DNA of 64,000 nt from positions 79,048 through 143,047 of the forward strand of contig JAHJJD010000085.1 of assembly GCA_018822845.1 (NCBI GenBank), in the 5' to 3' direction. How positions within the stretch are numbered: position 1 is the stretch's first letter; each line of letters opens with the position of its first letter. The position numbers were made by a program, and so were the translations under genes. The DNA is from Gammaproteobacteria bacterium (GTDB lineage: Bacteria; Pseudomonadota; Gammaproteobacteria; Thiotrichales; Thiotrichaceae). Of this stretch, positions 28,092 to 40,845 are shown piece by piece. The notes below the pieces were generated by a model, which did not search any database, was not told the DNA's origin, and was given only the letters and a program-made list of their open reading frames with translations.

Positions 28092-30524
28092 ATGCAATCC
28101 AGAACACTCCGAAAATACCTTGGCCTGAGCGCTTCGGTACTGTTGCTTGCAGGCAATAGCGCCTGGGCAGCCCAAACCCTGGAATACTCCATCCGCTGGG
28201 ACACCAAAGATGACAGGTACCACGTTTTTATGAAACCTACTGTCACACCTTCGCCCAAAGACATGAGTTTGACGGGGCAAATCACCATTCGCGTCCCCCA
28301 TGCCACCGGGGCGGATGCATTTGTTGTGGACGACCCTAGAAGTGTGGTTGCCAATACCAGTTGGTCAAATAATTCTCGCGTTGATGCGCCAGAGGAGGAC
28401 ACCTCGGTTGACTACATTTCATTCAGCCTTTCTGTTATTCAGTCCTCTGCCTTTGCCTGGCAAGCCGGTGAAGAAAAAGAGGTATTAAACTTCCGCAACA
28501 GCGCCACTTGTATCGGGCCTGTCAGCCTGATCAATAACGATACTGACCCATTCAATGCACCATTGCTGACAGGTGGACAAAACTCCGCCCATACCAACCC
28601 TGGCAACCAGTTCACCAATCTGGGCTGGGGAGGCTCTACTGAAAACAACTACCTGGATAACTATGGAGCCAATAGCGCCAACTGTGAAGACAGTCTGGAT
28701 AGCGATGGTGATGGCCTGAAAAACGGTGACGAAAATGCGCTGGGGCTTGATCCACTCAAGGCAGACACTGATGGTGACGGCGTGGGCGATCAGGCCGAAG
28801 TAGGCGCAAACCCTGCCAGCCCGACCGATACTGACGCAGACGGTACGCCGGACGCCCTGGATACCGACGATGACGGGGACGGCAAACCTTCCAAAGATGA
28901 AAGCAACGACCCGAATGGGGACGGCAGTCCGGCTGACGCAGTTGATACCGACGGCGATAGCATTCCGGATTACCTGGACGCAGACAACAGTGACGGCCCC
29001 ATGGCTGACCCCGATGGCGATGGCCTGACCAACGCAGAAGAAGTAACCAACGGCACGGATCCAGCCAAGGCCGATACTGACGGTGACGGCATTCCGGATA
29101 GCGTGGAAGTCAATACCAGCCATACCGATCCCACCAAGGCGGATAGCGATGGTGATGGCGTGGGCGATCAGGCCGAAGTGGGCGCAAACCCTGCCAGCCC
29201 GACCGATACTGACGCAGACGGCACGCCGGACGCCCTGGATACCGACGATGACGGGGACGGCAAACCTTCCAAAGATGAAAGCAACGACCCGAACGGGGAC
29301 GGCAGTCCGGCTGACGCAGTTGATACCGACGGCGATAGCATTCCGGATTACCTGGACGCAGACAACAGCGACGGCCCCATGGCTGACCCCGATGGCGATG
29401 GCCTGACCAACGCAGAAGAGGCTACCAACGGCACAGATCCAGCCAAGGCCGATACTGACGGGGACGGCATTCCGGATGGCGTGGAAGTCAATACCAGCCA
29501 TACCGATCCCACCAAGGCGGATAGCGATGGTGATGGCGTGGGCGATCAGGCCGAAGTGGGCGCAAACCCTGCCAGCCCGACCGATACTGACGCGGACGGC
29601 ACGCCGGATGCCCTGGATACCGACGATGACGGGGACGGCAAACCTTCCAAAAATGAGGGTAATGATCCAAACGGTGATGGTAGCCCGGCTGATGCCACTG
29701 ACATTGACGAGGACGGAATCCCTGATTACCTGGATACCACCATCAACGGCATCAAGTTGCAGCTCAAGCTCATGCTGCAAGGCGCTTACAACAGCACTAC
29801 CCAACTGATGCAGGATGACCTGCGCGGCAAGGGTCTGATTCCGCAGGTTCAGCCTTACAACAGGGGACTCTACCAATACGAAGGGACAGAGGCCACAACA
29901 TCCGCCCTGCTTGCCACAACCGATAACAACGCCCCGGTTGACTGGGTGCTGGTTGAATTACGTGATTCAACCAGCCCGACCACTATCAAGGCGCGACTGG
30001 CTGCGCTGGTGCAACGTGATGGTGACGTGATGGACGCTGCCACAGGCAGTACCACCCTTCAGGTGCCAAAGATGATAAGTGGTGACTACTACGTAGCCAT
30101 TCATCACCGTAACCATTTGGGTGTAGTGACAGCGAGCGCCGTTAGCCTGAACCCCAGTACTGCGACACTGGTTGATTTTACCAGGACCAGCACGGCTGTA
30201 TGGGGAAGCGAGGCACGGATAATGTCTGGTGGGAACGCGATGTTGTGGGCGGGTAACGCCAACCTTGACACGCGCATCATTGCCAACGGCCCATCCAATG
30301 ATACGGGGGTAATCATGGGTAGCTTACTGATGGATCCTGCCAACCTGTCCGTTAGTTCCAACTACCAGCTGGCTGGCTATCAGGATACCGACATCAACAT
30401 GGACGGCCTTTCCATCTTTGCTGGCCCATCCAATGATGTAAACCTGCTGTTGGGTAACATATTGTTACATCCAGGCAACAATACATTTAGTGCAAATTAC
30501 ATCATCAGCCGCCAAATGCCTTGA
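28092..30524 (+). CDS. Secreted protein: domain A, TSP3-like Ca-binding repeats, dockerin-like C-terminal domain B
   Basis: ATG at 28092 (MQSRTLRKYLGLSASVLLLAGNSAWA signal peptide); repeated DxDxDGxxD units; C-terminus NDVNLLLGNILLHPGNNTFSANYII. Confidence 0.88.
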   Translation: MQSRTLRKYLGLSASVLLLAGNSAWAAQTLEYSIRWDTKDDRYHVFMKPTVTPSPKDMSLTGQITIRVPHATGADAFVVDDPRSVVANTSWSNNSRVDAPEEDTSVDYISFSLSVIQSSAFAWQAGEEKEVLNFRNSATCIGPVSLINNDTDPFNAPLLTGGQNSAHTNPGNQFTNLGWGGSTENNYLDNYGANSANCEDSLDSDGDGLKNGDENALGLDPLKADTDGDGVGDQAEVGANPASPTDTDADGTPDALDTDDDGDGKPSKDESNDPNGDGSPADAVDTDGDSIPDYLDADNSDGPMADPDGDGLTNAEEVTNGTDPAKADTDGDGIPDSVEVNTSHTDPTKADSDGDGVGDQAEVGANPASPTDTDADGTPDALDTDDDGDGKPSKDESNDPNGDGSPADAVDTDGDSIPDYLDADNSDGPMADPDGDGLTNAEEATNGTDPAKADTDGDGIPDGVEVNTSHTDPTKADSDGDGVGDQAEVGANPASPTDTDADGTPDALDTDDDGDGKPSKNEGNDPNGDGSPADATDIDEDGIPDYLDTTINGIKLQLKLMLQGAYNSTTQLMQDDLRGKGLIPQVQPYNRGLYQYEGTEATTSALLATTDNNAPVDWVLVELRDSTSPTTIKARLAALVQRDGDVMDAATGSTTLQVPKMISGDYYVAIHHRNHLGVVTASAVSLNPSTATLVDFTRTSTAVWGSEARIMSGGNAMLWAGNANLDTRIIANGPSNDTGVIMGSLLMDPANLSVSSNYQLAGYQDTDINMDGLSIFAGPSNDVNLLLGNILLHPGNNTFSANYIISRQMP
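28783..29690 (+). repeat. 378-bp (126-aa) near-identical tandem repeat, two full copies and a partial third
   Basis: tgggcgatcaggccgaag begins at 28783, 29161 and 29539, exactly 378 bp apart; intervening sequences nearly identical. Confidence 0.93.
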
Positions 30525-30654
30525 TGATGTTCACTATCGGGGCGTTGCCATGCGGCAGCCCCGATCCTGGATTCATCTGGCTGGCGAATAGAAAAACAAA
30601 CAACTCTCCCGTTCCCAAATTAATAAATCAAGTTAACAGCAGGGGCATTTTATC

Positions 30655-33600
30655 GTGACTAATTCATTACCATCCCGATACATAGGCAGGAGTCAGATGT
30701 CGCTATGGCATTCGTTGCTGCTATTGTTCACTACCCTCCTCTTCCCTATGCTGGCTTTTGCGCAAGCACCGAATATCCTGTTTGCACCCGATCCGGTCAA
30801 CTTTGGCTCCATCCCCAAGGGTGGCAGCAGTGCAGCATCGGCTGTTGTCATCAACTACAATCCTCCTCCCGCCATGATTACCACGGCTTACAGCCACTCC
30901 TGCGCTGTCACCAGCAGCGGGGGAGTGAAATGCTGGGGTTTCGATGACCAGGGGCAATTGGGCAACGGTGCGACCACCGGCTACCAATACACCCCCACCG
31001 ATGTCGTTGGCATTACCGACGCGGTTGCCGTATCGGCATCTTATTACCACACTTGCGCCCTGCTCAGTACCGGCGGGGTCAAGTGCTGGGGGATGGATAA
31101 TGTTGGGCAACTAGGGAATGGCGCTACCGCAGGAACACAGTATGCGCCTACGGATGTCGTCGGTTTGACCGATGCCGTCGCCATTACTGCTGCCCATTCC
31201 CATACTTGCGCAGTTACCCGCAACGGCTCGGTCAAATGCTGGGGGTATGATGCGGAAGGGCAACTGGGCAACGGCTCTGAAACCACCACCTTCCAGGAAT
31301 CCCCCGTCACTGTTACTGGCATCACCGATGCCGTTGACATCGCGGCGGCCCAATACCAAACCTGCGCCGTCACCCGCAGCGGCAAAGTCAAATGCTGGGG
31401 CGGTGATAGCCAAGGACAACTGGGCAATGGTGACACTACAACCACCACCCAATATTCACCCATCGAGGTGACTGGCGTCACTGATGCGATTGCCGTCACT
31501 GCGGGCTTTTACAATACCTGTATTATTACCCGGACTGGCGGCGTCAAGTGCTGGGGTCTGGATGATCAGGGGCAAATCGGCAATGGCGCTACCACTACAG
31601 GCTATCAATATGCGCCCGTTGATGTTCCGGGAGTCACCGATGTGGTGGACATTACTTCCGCCCTATACCATACGTGTGCAATCACCCGTAGTGGAGCCAC
31701 CAAATGCTGGGGCCTGGACGACCAAGGGCAATTAGGGAACGGCCCGACAACAACGGCTTACCAGTTCTCCCCCGTGGATGTCCCCGGTGCGGCGGATGCT
31801 GTCGCCATCAGTGCCGCCCAATACAACACCTGCGTAGTCACCAGCAGCGGCGGCGTCAAATGTTGGGGATTGGATAATGTCGGGCAACTGGGGAATGGCT
31901 CCACCACCACTGATACCCGTTATGACCCTGTAGACACCACCATTAGCAGTGTGATGCAGCCATCCGTGGTAGACCCCCTGATCCTCGGCAGTTCCCCGCT
32001 TTCCATCACGGGAACCAATGCTGCTTCCTTCAGCATCACCAATACCACCTGTACTGACGCGCTTACCCTGAACGCCAATGAGTTCTGTACGGTGGACATG
32101 CAATTCAGCGACACCGTATTCGGCGTCAGGTCAGCCAGCCTGGAAGTCGCCAGCAACGATCCTGACAACAATCCTGCCAGTACAGCACTGAGCGGCGAAG
32201 TCAGTACTGCGCCAGGCCGTGTCACCAACGGCCTTAACCTCTGGTTGAAAGCCGATGCAGGCACTAGCACGGTAACGGATGGTGAACAACTGACCGGGTG
32301 GAAAGACTCCTCCAGCAACCACCGCGACCATACCCAGACCAACACCACCTACCAGCCGGTTTTCAAAGCCGATGGCGGTTTCAATTACAACCCGGCTGTT
32401 ACCTTTGACGGTGCGGATACGATGATTACCGATGCGTTTGCCTCCGGTAAGGAAGCCGTGCATGTATTTGCCATGTCCAAGGTCGGCGATAATGGCTGGC
32501 GCTCAATTTATGGCTTCAGCCGTGACATGACCCATGTGCAATGGCTGAACAACCTGCCTTCTGCCTATCTGGCAGGCAACCGTGACTATAACGGTGTTGC
32601 CCAGACTGCGGGACAAGGTATTACCTCCTTCCTGCTGCCCAAGGATACTTCCCAGCAGGCTTTCATCTGGAACGGCATCAGTTCCAACACCACGATTCCC
32701 GCAGGCAACAAAGCTTATACCTACAACGCAGGCAAAATGGGCGTAGGCTCTGACGTATCGACAGATGGCCTTTCCTTGAGCGAAAACTACCTCGGTGATA
32801 TTCAGGAAGTCATTGTCTACAAAACCGGCACACCCACCACTGATGGCGGCACAATGGCGGCGACGGATGTGCAACAAATCGAGACTTACCTCGCCATCAA
32901 ATACGGTGTCACCCTGGCGCACAACTATCTGGATGGCTCGGGTGCAACCGTGTATGACATCGCCACCTATCCGAACAACATCGCCGGTATTGCCCGCGAT
33001 GATGCCCAAAGCCTGAACCAGAAGCAGTCCAAATCCGTCAACAGCGGCTTCCAGCCTGCCATCGGTCTGGGTGAAATTGCGGCCAGCAATGCCGCCAACC
33101 CCAACACTTTCGCCAACGACGCAAGCTACCTGACCTGGGGCAGTGACGACGGTTCAACGGGTTACGGCACGGAATACACGCCCAACAGCTACATCCCAGC
33201 CACTGGCTACTACCGCATGAACCGCGTGTGGAAAGTGGCAGAAAGCGGCACGATTGGGGAAGTCAAAGTGCTGGCAGCGGGCGCGAAACACCTGCTGGTC
33301 AGCAATGACCCGACTTTCGCGACTGGCGTGACTGAAATTGCCACCAGCAATGGTGTTGCCACCGTAGACTTGGCCAACGGTCAATACTTCACCTTTGGCG
33401 CGGAACTGACTGCCCCCGGTGGAGTGGCGGATGGCTTGGGCCTGTGGCTGAAAGCCGATGCAGGCACATCCACTACCACCGATAATGCAGATGTCACCAC
33501 TTGGGCTGACAGCAGCCCAGCACGCAATGACGTTAGCCAGACGGTTGCCGCCCGCCAGCCAAACTACATCGGCAATGCGTTCAACTTCAACCCGGCTCTG

Positions 33601-36600
33601 GAGTTTGCTGGTGCGCAGGCATTGAGCAACACCACCGGCAACAAAACCCTGCCCAACGAAACCGATCCAGTGACGATGCTGGCGGTTTCTACCAACACTG
33701 GCAGTGGCGACTGGCGCGGGCTGATAAACTGCTCTGGCCCGGTTAACTACCCGTTCCTGGCCTGGTATCTCAACAAGCCCAACCTGTACATTGATGGTAC
33801 CGGCTCCGTGCATAACCTGTTTGACACCGATGTGGATGCCTCCACCATCCCGGTTGCCATGCACGCCCGCACCAACAATGCCACCCCTCAAAACTCACGT
33901 CTGGGTTACAACGGCCTGGCTAACCAGAAGAGCTTCACCTCGGCGGATGGCGAGTTCCCTGCTTCCAGCATCAATAACCTGTTGACCATCGGTGCGGAAA
34001 CGGATGCGGCTGGCTACCCATTGAATGGTCGTTACCCTGAAGCCATCGTCTATAACCGTGACCTCAGCGACGCGGAAATGATGCAGGTAAACACTTACCT
34101 CGCCATCAAGTACGGCATTACCATGAGCGAGGACTACATCGCAGCGGACGGCACGACCAAGGTGTGGGACAAAACCGCCAGCACCGCCTACCACAACAAC
34201 GTAGCCGGTATTGCCCGTGACGATGTTTCTGCCCTCAACCAGAAGCAGTCCAGATCGGTCAATGCGGGTACACAGTTAACCGTAGGTCTGGGTGCAATTG
34301 CTGCCACCAACGCCGACAATGCCAACACCTTCGCCAACAACGCCAGTTATCTGGTGTGGGGCGACAACGGCCTCGACGACAGCGTGCTGGTGGATATGAA
34401 TGTCAGCCAGTGCGCGCCTCCCGGCGTCACTGAAAAGCGTGTCCAGCGTATCTGGAAAGTGCAGGAAACCAGCGACGTTGGCACAGTCCAGTTGCAGGTG
34501 GATTCCCTGCCGTTCAACACCAGCTACCAGATTTTCATGCTGGTATCTGACGATGCCGACTTCACCACCTACGAATCCGTGCCAGTCACGGCTACCGTGG
34601 ATGGCAAGTTCCTGACCTCTTACAACTTCCCGGCCAACAGCGCGAAGTACATCACCTTTGCGGGCAATACTTCCCTGCCTGCCAATATCTGTACCGGCGG
34701 CAACAAGAGCATCGACTGGTTTACGGAAGGCTGGGACTGGGGTACGAACAGCAAGACCATCACCAAAGGCGACCAGACCTTTACCTTTACCATTGATGCA
34801 GCAGGCGATGACATCTGGTACGGCAAAGCGGGCAACCTCGGTCTGCAACAGGTGGACTATTACCCCGTCCAATACTGGAAGAGCATCTGGATTCCACGCT
34901 GGTCAACGTCTGCGCAAGGCGCACAACCCGTCACCTTCAAAATGGCGATGGACAAACCAGCGATGGGCGTCAGCATGGAAGTGTGCGATGTGGACTACTA
35001 CGTCAACCAGGACCATCTAAAAATCACCGGCAAGCTGGGCGGCACGACCGTTTCCCCCAAACTGTCACTGGCGAAAACCCCCTACTACACCCAGTGGGCG
35101 GCAACCACGCCCGCGATTGACGAAGCCAAAGGCGGCACACTGCACTGGGATTGCCTGAATCCTGGGCGCGTGTTCATCAACTTCGACCGCCCGGTAGACA
35201 CCGTGCAGATCGACTACACCCTGATCAACACCTACAACATTTCCCACATGTTCAACGACATTCAGGTGAAAGGGGTTGATGTGCAATGCCAGACCGCACC
35301 ACCGCCGCCAACCCCGGACAATGTTTACATCCGTAAACTGGTATCCGGCGGCAGCAACTTTGCGGGCGACGACGTGACCTTCAAGTTCGAGCTGGAAAAC
35401 CTGAGTTGCGGCGCAAAAACCGTCAACTTCAGCGACACCCTGCCCGCAGGCTTGAAGTGGGCGGATGACTCGCTGGCAACTGCGCTGACCCTTGCAGATA
35501 CCAATGAGTACAAGGACAGTCAGAACTTCAGCACCACTGTTACCCTGCCACCCGGCAAGTCCTACCTGATGCTGGACGCCACCGCCGCAGCGGAAGGCAC
35601 CTTCCAGAATCAGGCGGGCTTCACCGTCAATGGCAACAGCTACCTGTCAGATGACCCGGCACAGGCGGGTGGAGCTGACCCGACACCGGTGGTGATCAGT
35701 GCGCAACCTTACCCGACTGCCAATGTTGCGGTTTCCATGACAGCGGACAAGGCGACCGTGCCACAAAACAGCGCCTTCACCTACACCGTCACTTTCACCA
35801 ACAATGAAAGCACCCCGGTCAAGGTGAACTTCCGTACCGCGCCATGGGCAGGCTCCAGCTTTGTGACCGGTACGTTGAGCAACGCCAATGGCGGTACTGT
35901 CATCGGCGACTACGCGGCGGAAAGCAACCTGCAAATCGTGGGCATGACCCTGCCGGTCGGCACTTCGACCCTGACCATCCAGGCCAACAGCAATGACCTT
36001 GCGATTGATACCGAGATGACAACAGCGGCGGAAGTCACTCCGGATGACAGCCCCACAACCTTCATGCCGAAACCATTGAAATCCAACGACACCACGGTAA
36101 CGGTCAAGGAGCTCGTTGATGGCGATACCGACAGCGACGGCCTGCTCGACAGTCAGGAAGCCGCCCTGGGCACCGATCCAACCAAGATCGATACCGATGA
36201 TGACGGCAAGAATGACGCAGCGGAAGTCGGCGCTGATCTGGGCAACCCGGTGGACATCGATGGAGATGGCAAGATCGACGCGATTGAATCCGCCACCCTG
36301 GATAGCGACAACGACGGCGTGGTCGACGAGCTTGATGCGGATGACGCTTCCGCCGACAACGACTCCGACAGCGACGGCCTGACCAACGCACAGGAAAAAG
36401 CCCTCGGCACTGACCCGCTCAAGGCTGACACCGATGCCGACGGCAAGGACGACGCAGCAGAAGTCGGCGCAGACCCCGTCAACCCGGTTGACGCTGACGG
36501 CGATGGCAAAATCGACGCACTCGAATCCCGCCTCATCGATAGCGACAACGACGGCGTAGTCGATGAACTCGACGCCGATGACGCTTCCACTGACAACGAT

Positions 36601-39600
36601 TCCGACAGCGACGGCCTGACCAATGCGCAGGAAAAAGCCCTCGGCACTGACCCGCTCAAGGCTGACACCGATGGTGATGGCAAGGACGACACAGCGGAAG
36701 TCGGCGTTGACCCCACCAACCCGGTTGACACCGACGCCGACGGCAAAATCGACGCACTCGAATCCAGCCTCATCGATAGCGACAACGACGGCGTAGTCGA
36801 TGAACTCGATGCGGATGACGCTTCTGCCGACAACGATTCCGACAGCGACGGCCTGACCAACGCGCAGGAAAAAACCCTAGGCACTGACCCGCTCAAGGCT
36901 GACACCGATGGCGACGGCGAAAACGACATGGCCGAAGTTGGCACTGTCGCTTCCCCGCTCGACACCGACGGCGACGGCAAGATCGATGCGCTCGAATCCA
37001 GCACCGCTGACGCCGACAACGACGGTGTGGTGGATGAATTCGACGCCGATGATGCAGACCCCAGCAACGACACGGATGGTGACGGCCTGACCAACGCCCA
37101 GGAAAAAACCCTGGGTACTGATCCGCGCGCCACCGACACTGATGGCGACGGCAAACTGGATGCGGCGGAAGTCGGCGCTGACCCTGCCAACCCGGTCGAC
37201 ACCGACGGCGATGGCAAGATCGACGCACTCGAATCCAGCAGCGCTGACGCCGATAACGACGGTGTAGCTGACGAACTCGACGCTGACGATGTTGACCCCA
37301 ACAACGACAGTGACGGCGATGGCGCAGGCAACTCTGAGGAAAAAACCGCAGGCACTGACCCGCTTGACCCCGCCAGTACGCCTGCTGCGACAGACACCGA
37401 CAACGACGGCCTGACCGATGCAGAGGAAGACACCCTGGGTACAGACAAAACCCTGGCTGACACCGATGGTGACGGCAAGGATGACGCAGCGGAAGTCGGC
37501 GCAAATACCAGCAGCCCGGTTGACACCGACGGCGACAGCAAGATCGACGCACTCGAATCCAGCACCACTGACGCCGACAACGACGGCGTAGTCGATGAAC
37601 TCGACGCCGATGACACCTCTGCCAACAACGATTCCGACAACGACGGCCTGACCAATGCGCAGGAACAAACCTTAGGCACTGACCCGCTCAAAGCCGACAC
37701 CGACAATGACGGTGAAAGCGACAACGCAGAAGCTGGTGCCAACCTTGCCAGCCCGCTCGACACCGATGGCGACAGCAAAATCGATGCGCTCGAATCCAGC
37801 ACCGCTGACGCTGACAACGACGGCGTAGTCGACGAACTCGACGCCGATGACACCAGCGGCTCCAACGACACGGACAGCGACGGCCTGAGCAATGCGGCAG
37901 AACAAACCGCAGGCACTGACCCGTTGCAAGCCGACAGCGACAACGACGGCAAAAACGACAGTGCAGAAGTCGGCGCAGACCCTTCCAACCCGGTTGACAC
38001 CGACGGCGACGGCAAGATTGATGCGCTCGAATCCAGCACCCTCGACGCCGACAACGACGGTGTAGTCGATGAACTCGACGCAGACGACGCCTCTGCCGAC
38101 AATGACTCCGACAACGACGGCCTGACCAACACAGAGGAAAAGGCTATCGGCACTGACCCGCTGCAAGCCGATACTGACGCCGATGGCAAGAACGATGCCG
38201 CCGAAGTTGGCGCAGACCCGGCTAACCCGCTCGACACCGACGGTGACGGCAAGATCGACGCAGTGGAGTCCGCCATCCTCGATACCGATAGTGACGGCAC
38301 TATGGACGAGCTTGACGCTGACCTGCCTGACGCCGATGGCGACGGCCTGACAGACGCAGAAGAAACCGCCCTGGGTACTGACAAAACCCTGGCGGACACC
38401 GATGGCGATGGCAAGGACGACACAGCGGAAGTTGGCGCAAACGTCAGCAGCCCGGTTGACACCGACGGCGATGGCAAAATCGACGCAATCGAATCCAGCA
38501 TCGCTGACGCCGACAACGACGGCGTAGCCGACGAACTCGACGCCGATGACACCTCTGCCGACAACGACTCTGACGGTGATGGTTTCAGCAACAGCGTGGA
38601 AACCGCCGCAGGCAGCAACCCGCTCGACCCGGCCAGCAAACCGGTTGACACCGACGCCGACGGCACGCCTGACGTGACCGATACCGACGACGACAATGAC
38701 GGCCTGACCGACAGCGAAGAAGCCACAGTGGGAACCAACCCACTGCTGGCGGACACCGATGGCGATGGCAAGGACGACAAAACCGAAGTCGGCGCAGACG
38801 TGAACGCCCCAACCGACACTGACGGCGATGGCGTGGTCGACGCACTTGAATCCGCTACAGCAGATTCCGACAACGATGGAGTAGCCGACGAACTGGACAA
38901 GGACAACACCGACCCGACCAACGACAACGACGCTGACGGTCTCGGCAATATCAGCGAAAAGACCCTCGGAACTGACCCGCTGAAAACCGACACCGACGCT
39001 GATGGCAAGGACGATGCCACCGAAGTGGGCGCTGACCCGGCCAATCCGGTCGATACCGACGGCGACGGCAAGATCGACGCGCTCGAATCCAGCCTCCTCG
39101 ACGCCGACAACGACGGCGTGGCGGATGAACTGGACGCAGACGATGTTGATCCCAACAACGACTCCGACGGTGATGGTGTTGGCAACGCAGCTGAAACGGC
39201 GGCAGGCTCTGACCCGCTTGACCCAGCCAGCTATCCCAACACTGCCCCCACTTTCACTACCGGGAATAGTGTGACGTTTGCCGAAAACGGTACAGGCGCA
39301 GTCCTTGACATCGAGGCTACCGATAGCGTGGACAGCGAAGGCAGCGGCCTGACCTACCAGCTCGACAATACGGCGGTCACAGACAACGCCCTGTTCGACC
39401 TCGACAGTGCCACTGGCGTGCTCAACTTCAAGGCAGCACCCGACTACGAAGCGCCCAGGGACACCAACAAGGACAACGCCTATATCGTGGTATTGAAAGC
39501 ATGTGACAGCCAGAACACCTGCACTACCCAGGTACTGATCATCGCCATCGCCAACGTCGAGGAAAAAGTGTTGGAATACAGCATCCGCCGCGACGCAGGC

Positions 39601-40845
39601 TCCAACCGTTACCGTGTGTACATGCGTCCGCAGGTAACGCCAACGGCCAACATCAGCAACACCGGGCAGGTTACCCTGAAAGCGCCGCACGGCACAGGTG
39701 CCAGCCATTTCACCATCAATGACCTGAAAAGCGCCATTGGCGGCGTAACCTGGACGCAGGACTCACGCAGTGACGCACCGGCGGAAGACAGCGGCGCAGA
39801 CTACATTTCCTTCACCTTCTCACCCCACAGCAGCAATGCGTTCGCCTGGCAGGCAGGGCAGGAAATCGAAGTCTTCAACTTCACCAACAGCGCCGATTGC
39901 AGCGGGCAAGTCAGCGTGATGGAGAACAGCGATCCATTCAATGTTCCAGCCAACAGCGCCCATAGCAACCCCGGCAACCAGTTCAACAACCTGGGCTGGG
40001 GGCCGGGCAGCGACAACCAGTACCTGGGCAACTACGGTACGCCGCAGGACTGCACGACGGCAACCAACGTGAAAGTGCAGGCGCGTGCGTTCCTGCAAGG
40101 TGCTTACGACAGCCTGGATGGGGTAATGCACGACACCTTGCGCACCCAGGGACTGATCCCGGCCAGCCAGCCGTATGCTGGCGCACCGTGGAATTATCCC
40201 GGCACGGAAACGCTCGGTACTGCTGTACAAGCCATGACCGGCAATGACGCCATGACCGACTGGGTGCTGGTGGAGCTGCGTAACGCTCTCCTTCCATCCA
40301 CGCTTATCGCAGTCCAGGCTGCTGTTCTACAACGTGATGGCGATATTGTGGATGCAGGTTCGGGTTCCGCAGACCTCACTTTCAGTGGCATTCAGGAAGG
40401 CGACTACTACGTCAGTGTGCGTCACCGCAACCATCTGGGCGTGATGAGCAAAACGGCACTGGCGCTGACCAGTGATGCGCCAAGGATGGTGGATTTCACC
40501 TTGCCTGCCACCGAGGTCTATGGTGCCTACCCGCGTCTGGATGGCGCAAGCGTATCGCTGATGTGGGCAGGCGACGCCAACACCAGCAACAGCGTTATCG
40601 CCAATGGGGTGGGTAATGACGCCAACATCATCCTGGGAACCATTCTGGTACTGCCTGCCAATACCGAGGCCAACGCCAACTACCTGCTCAACGGCTACAG
40701 CGCTACGGATGTGAGCATGGATGGCATGACACTGTATGCTGGCCCTTACAATGATATTAACCTACTGTTGGGGAATGTATTATTGCATCCTGGGAACACC
40801 AGTTTCGCGGCCAACTACATCATCAATGGAAGTATTCCCAAATAA
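30655..40845 (+). CDS. Giant (about 3.4 kaa) secreted multidomain protein: split Ig-like domain with RCC1 repeats, two LamG-like/DUF8202-like modules, DUF11-like, TSP3-like repeats, cadherin-like, domains A and B
   Basis: Signal peptide ([27 protein letters not shown] at 30697 possible); seven or more TCAVTxxGGVKCWGxDxxGQLGNG repeats; [17 protein letters not shown] twice; YLAIKYGxT twice; [20 protein letters not shown] cadherin-like; domain A/B C-terminus. Confidence 0.9.
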   Translation: MTNSLPSRYIGRSQMSLWHSLLLLFTTLLFPMLAFAQAPNILFAPDPVNFGSIPKGGSSAASAVVINYNPPPAMITTAYSHSCAVTSSGGVKCWGFDDQGQLGNGATTGYQYTPTDVVGITDAVAVSASYYHTCALLSTGGVKCWGMDNVGQLGNGATAGTQYAPTDVVGLTDAVAITAAHSHTCAVTRNGSVKCWGYDAEGQLGNGSETTTFQESPVTVTGITDAVDIAAAQYQTCAVTRSGKVKCWGGDSQGQLGNGDTTTTTQYSPIEVTGVTDAIAVTAGFYNTCIITRTGGVKCWGLDDQGQIGNGATTTGYQYAPVDVPGVTDVVDITSALYHTCAITRSGATKCWGLDDQGQLGNGPTTTAYQFSPVDVPGAADAVAISAAQYNTCVVTSSGGVKCWGLDNVGQLGNGSTTTDTRYDPVDTTISSVMQPSVVDPLILGSSPLSITGTNAASFSITNTTCTDALTLNANEFCTVDMQFSDTVFGVRSASLEVASNDPDNNPASTALSGEVSTAPGRVTNGLNLWLKADAGTSTVTDGEQLTGWKDSSSNHRDHTQTNTTYQPVFKADGGFNYNPAVTFDGADTMITDAFASGKEAVHVFAMSKVGDNGWRSIYGFSRDMTHVQWLNNLPSAYLAGNRDYNGVAQTAGQGITSFLLPKDTSQQAFIWNGISSNTTIPAGNKAYTYNAGKMGVGSDVSTDGLSLSENYLGDIQEVIVYKTGTPTTDGGTMAATDVQQIETYLAIKYGVTLAHNYLDGSGATVYDIATYPNNIAGIARDDAQSLNQKQSKSVNSGFQPAIGLGEIAASNAANPNTFANDASYLTWGSDDGSTGYGTEYTPNSYIPATGYYRMNRVWKVAESGTIGEVKVLAAGAKHLLVSNDPTFATGVTEIATSNGVATVDLANGQYFTFGAELTAPGGVADGLGLWLKADAGTSTTTDNADVTTWADSSPARNDVSQTVAARQPNYIGNAFNFNPALEFAGAQALSNTTGNKTLPNETDPVTMLAVSTNTGSGDWRGLINCSGPVNYPFLAWYLNKPNLYIDGTGSVHNLFDTDVDASTIPVAMHARTNNATPQNSRLGYNGLANQKSFTSADGEFPASSINNLLTIGAETDAAGYPLNGRYPEAIVYNRDLSDAEMMQVNTYLAIKYGITMSEDYIAADGTTKVWDKTASTAYHNNVAGIARDDVSALNQKQSRSVNAGTQLTVGLGAIAATNADNANTFANNASYLVWGDNGLDDSVLVDMNVSQCAPPGVTEKRVQRIWKVQETSDVGTVQLQVDSLPFNTSYQIFMLVSDDADFTTYESVPVTATVDGKFLTSYNFPANSAKYITFAGNTSLPANICTGGNKSIDWFTEGWDWGTNSKTITKGDQTFTFTIDAAGDDIWYGKAGNLGLQQVDYYPVQYWKSIWIPRWSTSAQGAQPVTFKMAMDKPAMGVSMEVCDVDYYVNQDHLKITGKLGGTTVSPKLSLAKTPYYTQWAATTPAIDEAKGGTLHWDCLNPGRVFINFDRPVDTVQIDYTLINTYNISHMFNDIQVKGVDVQCQTAPPPPTPDNVYIRKLVSGGSNFAGDDVTFKFELENLSCGAKTVNFSDTLPAGLKWADDSLATALTLADTNEYKDSQNFSTTVTLPPGKSYLMLDATAAAEGTFQNQAGFTVNGNSYLSDDPAQAGGADPTPVVISAQPYPTANVAVSMTADKATVPQNSAFTYTVTFTNNESTPVKVNFRTAPWAGSSFVTGTLSNANGGTVIGDYAAESNLQIVGMTLPVGTSTLTIQANSNDLAIDTEMTTAAEVTPDDSPTTFMPKPLKSNDTTVTVKELVDGDTDSDGLLDSQEAALGTDPTKIDTDDDGKNDAAEVGADLGNPVDIDGDGKIDAIESATLDSDNDGVVDELDADDASADNDSDSDGLTNAQEKALGTDPLKADTDADGKDDAAEVGADPVNPVDADGDGKIDALESRLIDSDNDGVVDELDADDASTDNDSDSDGLTNAQEKALGTDPLKADTDGDGKDDTAEVGVDPTNPVDTDADGKIDALESSLIDSDNDGVVDELDADDASADNDSDSDGLTNAQEKTLGTDPLKADTDGDGENDMAEVGTVASPLDTDGDGKIDALESSTADADNDGVVDEFDADDADPSNDTDGDGLTNAQEKTLGTDPRATDTDGDGKLDAAEVGADPANPVDTDGDGKIDALESSSADADNDGVADELDADDVDPNNDSDGDGAGNSEEKTAGTDPLDPASTPAATDTDNDGLTDAEEDTLGTDKTLADTDGDGKDDAAEVGANTSSPVDTDGDSKIDALESSTTDADNDGVVDELDADDTSANNDSDNDGLTNAQEQTLGTDPLKADTDNDGESDNAEAGANLASPLDTDGDSKIDALESSTADADNDGVVDELDADDTSGSNDTDSDGLSNAAEQTAGTDPLQADSDNDGKNDSAEVGADPSNPVDTDGDGKIDALESSTLDADNDGVVDELDADDASADNDSDNDGLTNTEEKAIGTDPLQADTDADGKNDAAEVGADPANPLDTDGDGKIDAVESAILDTDSDGTMDELDADLPDADGDGLTDAEETALGTDKTLADTDGDGKDDTAEVGANVSSPVDTDGDGKIDAIESSIADADNDGVADELDADDTSADNDSDGDGFSNSVETAAGSNPLDPASKPVDTDADGTPDVTDTDDDNDGLTDSEEATVGTNPLLADTDGDGKDDKTEVGADVNAPTDTDGDGVVDALESATADSDNDGVADELDKDNTDPTNDNDADGLGNISEKTLGTDPLKTDTDADGKDDATEVGADPANPVDTDGDGKIDALESSLLDADNDGVADELDADDVDPNNDSDGDGVGNAAETAAGSDPLDPASYPNTAPTFTTGNSVTFAENGTGAVLDIEATDSVDSEGSGLTYQLDNTAVTDNALFDLDSATGVLNFKAAPDYEAPRDTNKDNAYIVVLKACDSQNTCTTQVLIIAIANVEEKVLEYSIRRDAGSNRYRVYMRPQVTPTANISNTGQVTLKAPHGTGASHFTINDLKSAIGGVTWTQDSRSDAPAEDSGADYISFTFSPHSSNAFAWQAGQEIEVFNFTNSADCSGQVSVMENSDPFNVPANSAHSNPGNQFNNLGWGPGSDNQYLGNYGTPQDCTTATNVKVQARAFLQGAYDSLDGVMHDTLRTQGLIPASQPYAGAPWNYPGTETLGTAVQAMTGNDAMTDWVLVELRNALLPSTLIAVQAAVLQRDGDIVDAGSGSADLTFSGIQEGDYYVSVRHRNHLGVMSKTALALTSDAPRMVDFTLPATEVYGAYPRLDGASVSLMWAGDANTSNSVIANGVGNDANIILGTILVLPANTEANANYLLNGYSATDVSMDGMTLYAGPYNDINLLLGNVLLHPGNTSFAANYIINGSIPK
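30880..31950 (+). repeat. RCC1-type propeller repeats within the giant gene
   Basis: Repeated [28 protein letters not shown]...ADAVAI units about 51-53 codons apart, each with two Cys. Confidence 0.88.
36118..39230 (+). repeat. Asp-rich TSP3-like repeat array, partly with 237-bp (79-aa) period
   Basis: aaggctgaca(c) anchor at 36421, 36658 and 36895 (237-bp spacing); unit [76 protein letters not shown]. Confidence 0.9.

Noticed and set aside
28783-29690. Possible CRISPR or other non-coding array
   Set aside because: The long-period repeats are in-frame coding repeats inside secreted-protein genes, with no short repeat/unique spacer structure and no cas genes.
28485-29876. 463-aa minus-strand ORF over the 28092 gene
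   Set aside because: Same artefact: antisense of the TSP3-like repeats (repeated VIGIQGIRRAVRVSIGRAGRVCAHFG).
36153-39708. Long minus-strand ORFs (1010 aa at 36153..39185 and 678 aa at 37672..39708) opposite the giant gene
   Set aside because: Ser/Pro/Val-periodic translations mirror the GAC/GAT-rich Ca-repeat codons on the plus strand; stop-free antisense frames are a composition artefact.
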